This document shows positions 13,389 through 13,428 of a stretch of DNA of 13,428 bases, piece by piece. The translations under genes were made by a program, and so were the position numbers. Every line of letters starts with the position of its first letter. Position 1 is the stretch's first letter. The notes under the pieces are model-generated. The model was not told the origin of the DNA, searched no databases, and saw only the letters and a list, made by a program, of their open reading frames with translations. The DNA comes from CAZLIC01 sp964559535 (lineage in GTDB: Bacteria; Pseudomonadota; Alphaproteobacteria; Rhodobacterales; Rhodobacteraceae). The stretch is from NCBI GenBank assembly GCA_964559535.1, contig CAZLIC010000100.1:1-13428 (forward strand), in the 5' to 3' direction.

Positions 13389-13428
13389 ATGGGCAAGGCA
13401 AAGTTTGAGCGCAACAAGCCGCACGTGA
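13389..13428 (+). CDS. tuf: Elongation factor Tu, 5' end only
   Basis: Delivers aminoacyl-tRNA to the ribosome as a GTP complex in the cytoplasm. Only the first 13 codons are in the window: MGKAKFERNKPHV, which is the standard bacterial EF-Tu opening before the first G-domain strand; the right edge cuts the gene. The ribosome site GAGGAG (13375-13380) is 8 bases upstream. No fusA or other str-operon gene precedes it, so this looks like a separately transcribed tuf copy; many proteobacteria have two. The identification rests on a short but highly characteristic N-terminus. Confidence 0.93.
   Translation, partial: MGKAKFERNKPHV

Noticed and set aside
12593..13417. In-frame N-terminal extension of the P450 gene to the right
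   Set aside because: It would cross the lipoprotein gene and the tuf start on the opposite strand; the P450 begins after AGGAGG at 12592.
1..13428. tRNA, rRNA, CRISPR or insertion sequence
   Set aside because: I saw no cloverleaf-like sequence, rRNA segment, regular spacer array or transposase with terminal repeats anywhere in the window; this was by eye only.

Overview
The window reads as chromosomal DNA of a GC-rich alphaproteobacterium, most likely in the order Rhodobacterales (Rhodobacter/Paracoccus relatives). The basis is the heavy use of G or C at codon third positions, the family-level appearance of ArgB, TtcA, YidC, EngB and the EF-Tu N-terminus, and intergenic palindromes of the type common in that group. 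This placement comes from reading the sequence, not from a database search.

Left part (1-3143): after about 275 bases with no convincing gene comes argB (minus strand, acetylglutamate kinase of arginine synthesis). A short-chain dehydrogenase runs divergently from it on the plus strand. A palindrome-rich intergenic stretch follows, then ttcA (tRNA C32 2-thiolation, plus strand).

Centre (3126-6995): a 711-residue RTX-type calcium-binding repeat protein lies on the minus strand. Its 3' end overlaps that of ttcA by 18 bp. It is divergent from a membrane-anchored protein with a degenerate GGDEF domain and an intact-looking EAL domain, so probably a c-di-GMP phosphodiesterase. The 195-bp gap between the two genes holds a 9-bp inverted repeat and could serve both. 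No type I secretion genes are present.

Right-centre (6996-10439): after a gap full of short tandem duplications comes a tightly coupled operon of yidC (membrane insertase), a MOSC-domain gene and engB/ysxC (ribosome-assembly GTPase). The genes are joined by ATGA start/stop overlaps. argB, often found after engB in related genomes as I remember them, is instead at the left of this window.

Right part (10442-13428): facing engB at 2 bp is a minus-strand toxin-antitoxin module, with a MazF/PemK-like toxin and an upstream partner of little-described type. It has a good sigma70-type promoter overlapped by inverted repeats. Its codons are less GC-rich than those of its neighbours, which suggests later arrival. 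Next come a cytochrome P450 (minus strand), a divergent 191-residue lipoprotein of unknown function (plus strand), and the first 13 codons of tuf (EF-Tu) with its promoter.

Most of the window is housekeeping. The less ordinary parts are the toxin-antitoxin module with its control region, the RTX protein with three interleaved long modules, the divergent RTX/c-di-GMP pair, and two separate arrays of 11-bp tandem repeats.
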